From Propionivibrio sp. (GTDB taxonomy: Bacteria > Pseudomonadota > Gammaproteobacteria > Burkholderiales > Rhodocyclaceae), in the NCBI GenBank assembly GCA_003249625.1, contig QKII01000179.1:1-10536 (forward strand): a stretch of DNA of 10,536 bases, in the 5' to 3' direction. The notes below the pieces were generated by a model. That model did no database searches and was not told where the DNA came from. It saw nothing but the letters and a program-made list of their open reading frames with translations. The position numbers and the translations under genes are program-made. Positions 7,903 to 10,536 of this stretch are shown piece after piece. Within the stretch, counting starts at the first letter, position 1; every line of letters begins with the position of its first letter.

Positions 7903-10536
7903 TTATCCCAACAACGCCTTCTCTTTCTCGATCAAAGCATTCAGATACGTTTCCAGTTCGTCCAGTATTTCGTCGGTATTTCGATGCTTCGTCACTTGAG
8001 TTTCGCACAATGCAGAAGCAACGCAGTGCATCTCGCGGTGGAGTTGCTCGATGGCCTGGAATAGCGGGTGATTCCCGTACTGTTCACGCCCTGTGGAATA
8101 GAGCCACTGTCCGAACCGGCAATTTTCAGGATCATGTGAAGGCGGCGTCTGTCGTTCCCCTCGGAGGTAGTTCTCCAGAGCAAGAATCCAGGCGCGATGT
8201 TCGGTTGGCGCAAAGAGGATCGGCCAATCGTCGCGATGAGCCGGTGAGCGACCTAGCCAGGCACTGTCAGGCCGCCATGTCCGGACCCAACTGGGAATAT
8301 CGTTGCCAGGCATTGGCCTTGCAATGCCGTACCCTTGGGCCAGTTCACACCCCAGTTGCAGCAGCAGTACGCCATGGGCCACGGTTTCCACACCCTCGGC
8401 AATGACCTGCCGCCGGAATGCCGTGGCCAGCCCCAGAACGCCCTGGAGGATCGCCAGGTCGTCCGGATCATCCAGCATGTCGCGCACGAAGCTCTGATCG
8501 ATCTTCAGTTTGTACACTGGTAAGCGCTTGAGGTAAGTCAGCGACGAATAACCGGTACCAAAATCGTCCAGCGCAAAACTGACACCCATCGATCGGCATT
8601 GCTCGATAACACGGGAAATGTGTGCTAAATCTTCCAGCGCGCTGGTTTCGAGCACTTCGAGCATTAACTGGTTACGTCCAACGTTCGAATGTGTCGCCAG
8701 AATCTCTCGCAAGCGCTCGACGAAGCTGCTTTGTTGCAGTTGGTAGGCTCCGACGTTGACGCTCACCGGTATCTCCAGGCCCGCTTCCCGCCAGCGTTCG
8801 ATTTGGGTCAGGGCTTCGTGCATCACCCATTCCCCGACCTCGATGGCCAAGGGATGAGTTTCGATAATAGGCAGAAACTCAAGGGGCGCGACAAGTCCTC
8901 GCTCGGGGTGCTTCCACCGGATCAACGCCTCGGCACCAACGATCTCGCCGCTGCGCATGTTGACCTTGGGCTGGTAATGCAGCACGAATTCGTGTTGCGC
9001 CAGAGCCAGACGAATCCGATCGAGACTTTCGTGCAGGCCGCGTACGCTGCGGTCCTGGTCGGGATCGAAAAAATGGTAGCGACTTTTGCCAGCCAGCTTG
9101 GCCTGATACATTGCCTGATCGGCCTGACGTAGCAGTTGATCGGCGTCCATTTCATCGCTTTGCGGATAAAACGCAACGCCAATGCTGGCAGAAACCTGGT
9201 GCTTGTCGTTGGCAATGGAAACCGGCACGGTAGCGGAGGCGAGTAAGCGATCGAGCAGCGGGATGCATGCTTCTGCTTCCGCAAGATCCTGCAACACGGC
9301 AACGAACTCATCACCGCCGATACGCGCCAGCGTATCGCCCTCACGGAGGGTTTTCGACATGTGGCGGGCCAGCGCCGTCAGCACCTGGTCGCCGACGGCA
9401 TGGCCGTATTTGTCGTTGATCGCCTTGAATCCGTCGAGATCCAGATACGCCACACCCAGCCGGGTTCCCCGTCGCAAGGTATGCGCCATCGCCTGCTTCA
9501 GGCGATCAGCGAGCAACACCCGGTTGGGCAACGCCGTCAAGGCGTCGTAATGTGCAATGTGCTCGAGTTGCTTTTGCTGAGCCTTGAGGGTTGTGATGTC
9601 AGAGAACAAGCCAAGATAGTGCTGGGTCTGTCCTTGGCCATCGCGCACCGCGCTGATACCCAGTAACTCGGCATACACTTCGCCATTCTTGCGGCGATTC
9701 CATATTTCGCCGTACCACTCTCCTTTTTCACGTAAATCGCGCCAGAGTGCTTCGAAAAAGCTTTCGTCGTGCCGTCCCGAATTCAGAATGCGGGGATTCT
9801 GGCCAAGCACTTCGCCCCGCAAATATCCCGTAATTTCCGTAAAGGCGTGATTGACATCAAGAATGGCCCCCTCGGGTGACGTGATCACGATGCCTTCGCG
9901 GGCATGGGTAAAAACTGTCGCCGCAAGTTGCAGTTGTTTTTCGGCTTTCTTGCGTTCCGTTACGTCGCGGATGATTCCGATGGCATTCCAGCCCGTGTTG
10001 AGCTGGACTGACGCGAGCGAGACTTCGACAGAGATATCCTGTCCGTCCTTGCGGCGGGCATGCAGCGCCATGGTCCGGCCTACCGCCGCACCGCCACCCG
10101 TGCGCTGAAACATACCAAAGGCGGCACGGTGATCCGGCATATACTGCGGCGGGACGATCAGGTCGTGCAGAACCCGGCCCATCGCTTCCTCGGCCGAATA
10201 GCCCAGGATCTTGTTCGCCGCGGCGTTCCAGTAGGTGATTTGACCCTTGGGGTCAATGACGATAATCGCGTCGTTAGCGGCTTCCATCACCGATCTCAGG
10301 GTCGTCTCGGCCTGCTTCCGCTCTGTAATATCCTTGTCCGTTCCCCTATATCCAAGAAATGCGCCGTTCTCGTCAAGCAGGGGAACCGCGCTGGTCAGCA
10401 CATACCGCGCTGACCCGTCCCGATGCAGAACCACGTTTTCCAGATCGTCGATAAGCGACTTGTTCGCGACAATCGACTCGTAAATGCGTTTAACGCGTTC
10501 TGCTTCCCCGGGAGGCATGATTTCGAAAGGAGTCTT
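7903..10536 (-). CDS. PAS-PAS-PAS-GGDEF-EAL-CZB cyclic di-GMP synthase/phosphodiesterase (5' end outside window)
   Basis: Cyclic di-GMP enzyme with an apparently intact synthase and an apparently intact hydrolase domain. The frame is open to the right edge; the first Met (10518) falls inside a PAS domain (frame reads TPFEIMPPGEAE), so the true start lies beyond the window. Numbering from that Met: end of a first PAS/PAC (to DITERKQAE, 63-71), PAS 2 (72-190), PAS 3 (198-312), GGDEF (about 320-485) with the active motif GGDEF at 401-405 and an inhibitory-site RxxD (R392-D395) five residues before it, then EAL (about 495-745) with E530-A-L, N588, E621, DDFGTGYSSL (651-660), K672, and E708 in AEGVET. 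The last 110 residues fit a CZB zinc-binding domain: H774, C800 in CRFGQW, H827 and H831 in HREMH. No membrane helix is visible in this part. Domain calls other than CZB are secure; whether both activities operate is not knowable from sequence. Confidence 0.95.
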   Translation of the reverse strand, partial: KTPFEIMPPGEAERVKRIYESIVANKSLIDDLENVVLHRDGSARYVLTSAVPLLDENGAFLGYRGTDKDITERKQAETTLRSVMEAANDAIIVIDPKGQITYWNAAANKILGYSAEEAMGRVLHDLIVPPQYMPDHRAAFGMFQRTGGGAAVGRTMALHARRKDGQDISVEVSLASVQLNTGWNAIGIIRDVTERKKAEKQLQLAATVFTHAREGIVITSPEGAILDVNHAFTEITGYLRGEVLGQNPRILNSGRHDESFFEALWRDLREKGEWYGEIWNRRKNGEVYAELLGISAVRDGQGQTQHYLGLFSDITTLKAQQKQLEHIAHYDALTALPNRVLLADRLKQAMAHTLRRGTRLGVAYLDLDGFKAINDKYGHAVGDQVLTALARHMSKTLREGDTLARIGGDEFVAVLQDLAEAEACIPLLDRLLASATVPVSIANDKHQVSASIGVAFYPQSDEMDADQLLRQADQAMYQAKLAGKSRYHFFDPDQDRSVRGLHESLDRIRLALAQHEFVLHYQPKVNMRSGEIVGAEALIRWKHPERGLVAPLEFLPIIETHPLAIEVGEWVMHEALTQIERWREAGLEIPVSVNVGAYQLQQSSFVERLREILATHSNVGRNQLMLEVLETSALEDLAHISRVIEQCRSMGVSFALDDFGTGYSSLTYLKRLPVYKLKIDQSFVRDMLDDPDDLAILQGVLGLATAFRRQVIAEGVETVAHGVLLLQLGCELAQGYGIARPMPGNDIPSWVRTWRPDSAWLGRSPAHRDDWPILFAPTEHRAWILALENYLRGERQTPPSHDPENCRFGQWLYSTGREQYGNHPLFQAIEQLHREMHCVASALCETQVTKHRNTDEILDELETYLNALIEKEKALLG
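7906..8205 (-). other. CZB (chemoreceptor zinc-binding) domain at the C-terminus of the GGDEF-EAL protein
   Basis: Domain within the c-di-GMP enzyme, about residues 772-871. The four ligands of the 1-Cys/3-His pattern are present: H774 in EHRAW, C800 in CRFGQW, and H827/H831 as HxxxH. The Cys-to-His spacings (27 and 31) agree with my memory of the E. coli zinc-controlled diguanylate cyclase DgcZ. Known CZB domains bind zinc tightly and modulate chemoreceptors or diguanylate cyclases. Here the domain would report zinc or oxidant (through the Cys) to the catalytic domains (inference). Confidence 0.8.

Noticed and set aside
8689..9132. Plus-strand open frame of 147 codons opposite the EAL region
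   Set aside because: Fully antisense to the GGDEF-EAL coding sequence, with no start signal or family motif.

Overview
The window looks like chromosomal DNA of a motile Gram-negative proteobacterium, most likely a betaproteobacterium. This rests on protein style only: PAS-rich hybrid kinases, a GGDEF-EAL protein, a classical methyl-accepting chemoreceptor, and a periplasmic binding protein. No rRNA or housekeeping gene is present, so the taxonomic guess is weak.

All five recognisable genes lie on the minus strand, so transcription runs from high to low coordinates. From right to left they are: (i) 10536-7903, a multi-PAS GGDEF-EAL c-di-GMP enzyme whose 5' end lies outside the window and which carries a C-terminal chemoreceptor zinc-binding (CZB) domain; (ii) 7689-6844, a PhnD-like periplasmic phosphonate-family binding protein; (iii) 6844-4142, a membrane hybrid histidine kinase with a double-Cache-like periplasmic sensor, whose start overlaps the stop of (ii) as TGATG; (iv) 3791-2172, a two-TM methyl-accepting chemotaxis protein; (v) 1688-1, a soluble REC-PAS-HisKA-HATPase hybrid kinase that runs off the left edge.

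Three gaps separate them. The 213-nt gap 7690-7902 holds a hairpin after the GGDEF-EAL stop and a 7-bp inverted repeat just before the binding-protein start. The 350-nt gap 3792-4141 holds the chemoreceptor ribosome binding site and several small palindromes. The 483-nt gap 1689-2171 has no convincing gene. No tRNA, rRNA, CRISPR array, insertion sequence or transposase was seen.

The genes form a block dedicated to signalling: c-di-GMP turnover, phosphorelay, chemotaxis and ligand sensing, with no metabolic or transport effector in view. The strongest functional unit is the binding protein plus coupled hybrid kinase. With no ABC permease or ATPase beside them, this suggests a periplasmic protein that presents a ligand to the kinase rather than feeding a transporter (inference). 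The most notable domain arrangement is the CZB domain at the end of the GGDEF-EAL protein, which suggests zinc or redox control of c-di-GMP metabolism. I found no clearly unprecedented system.
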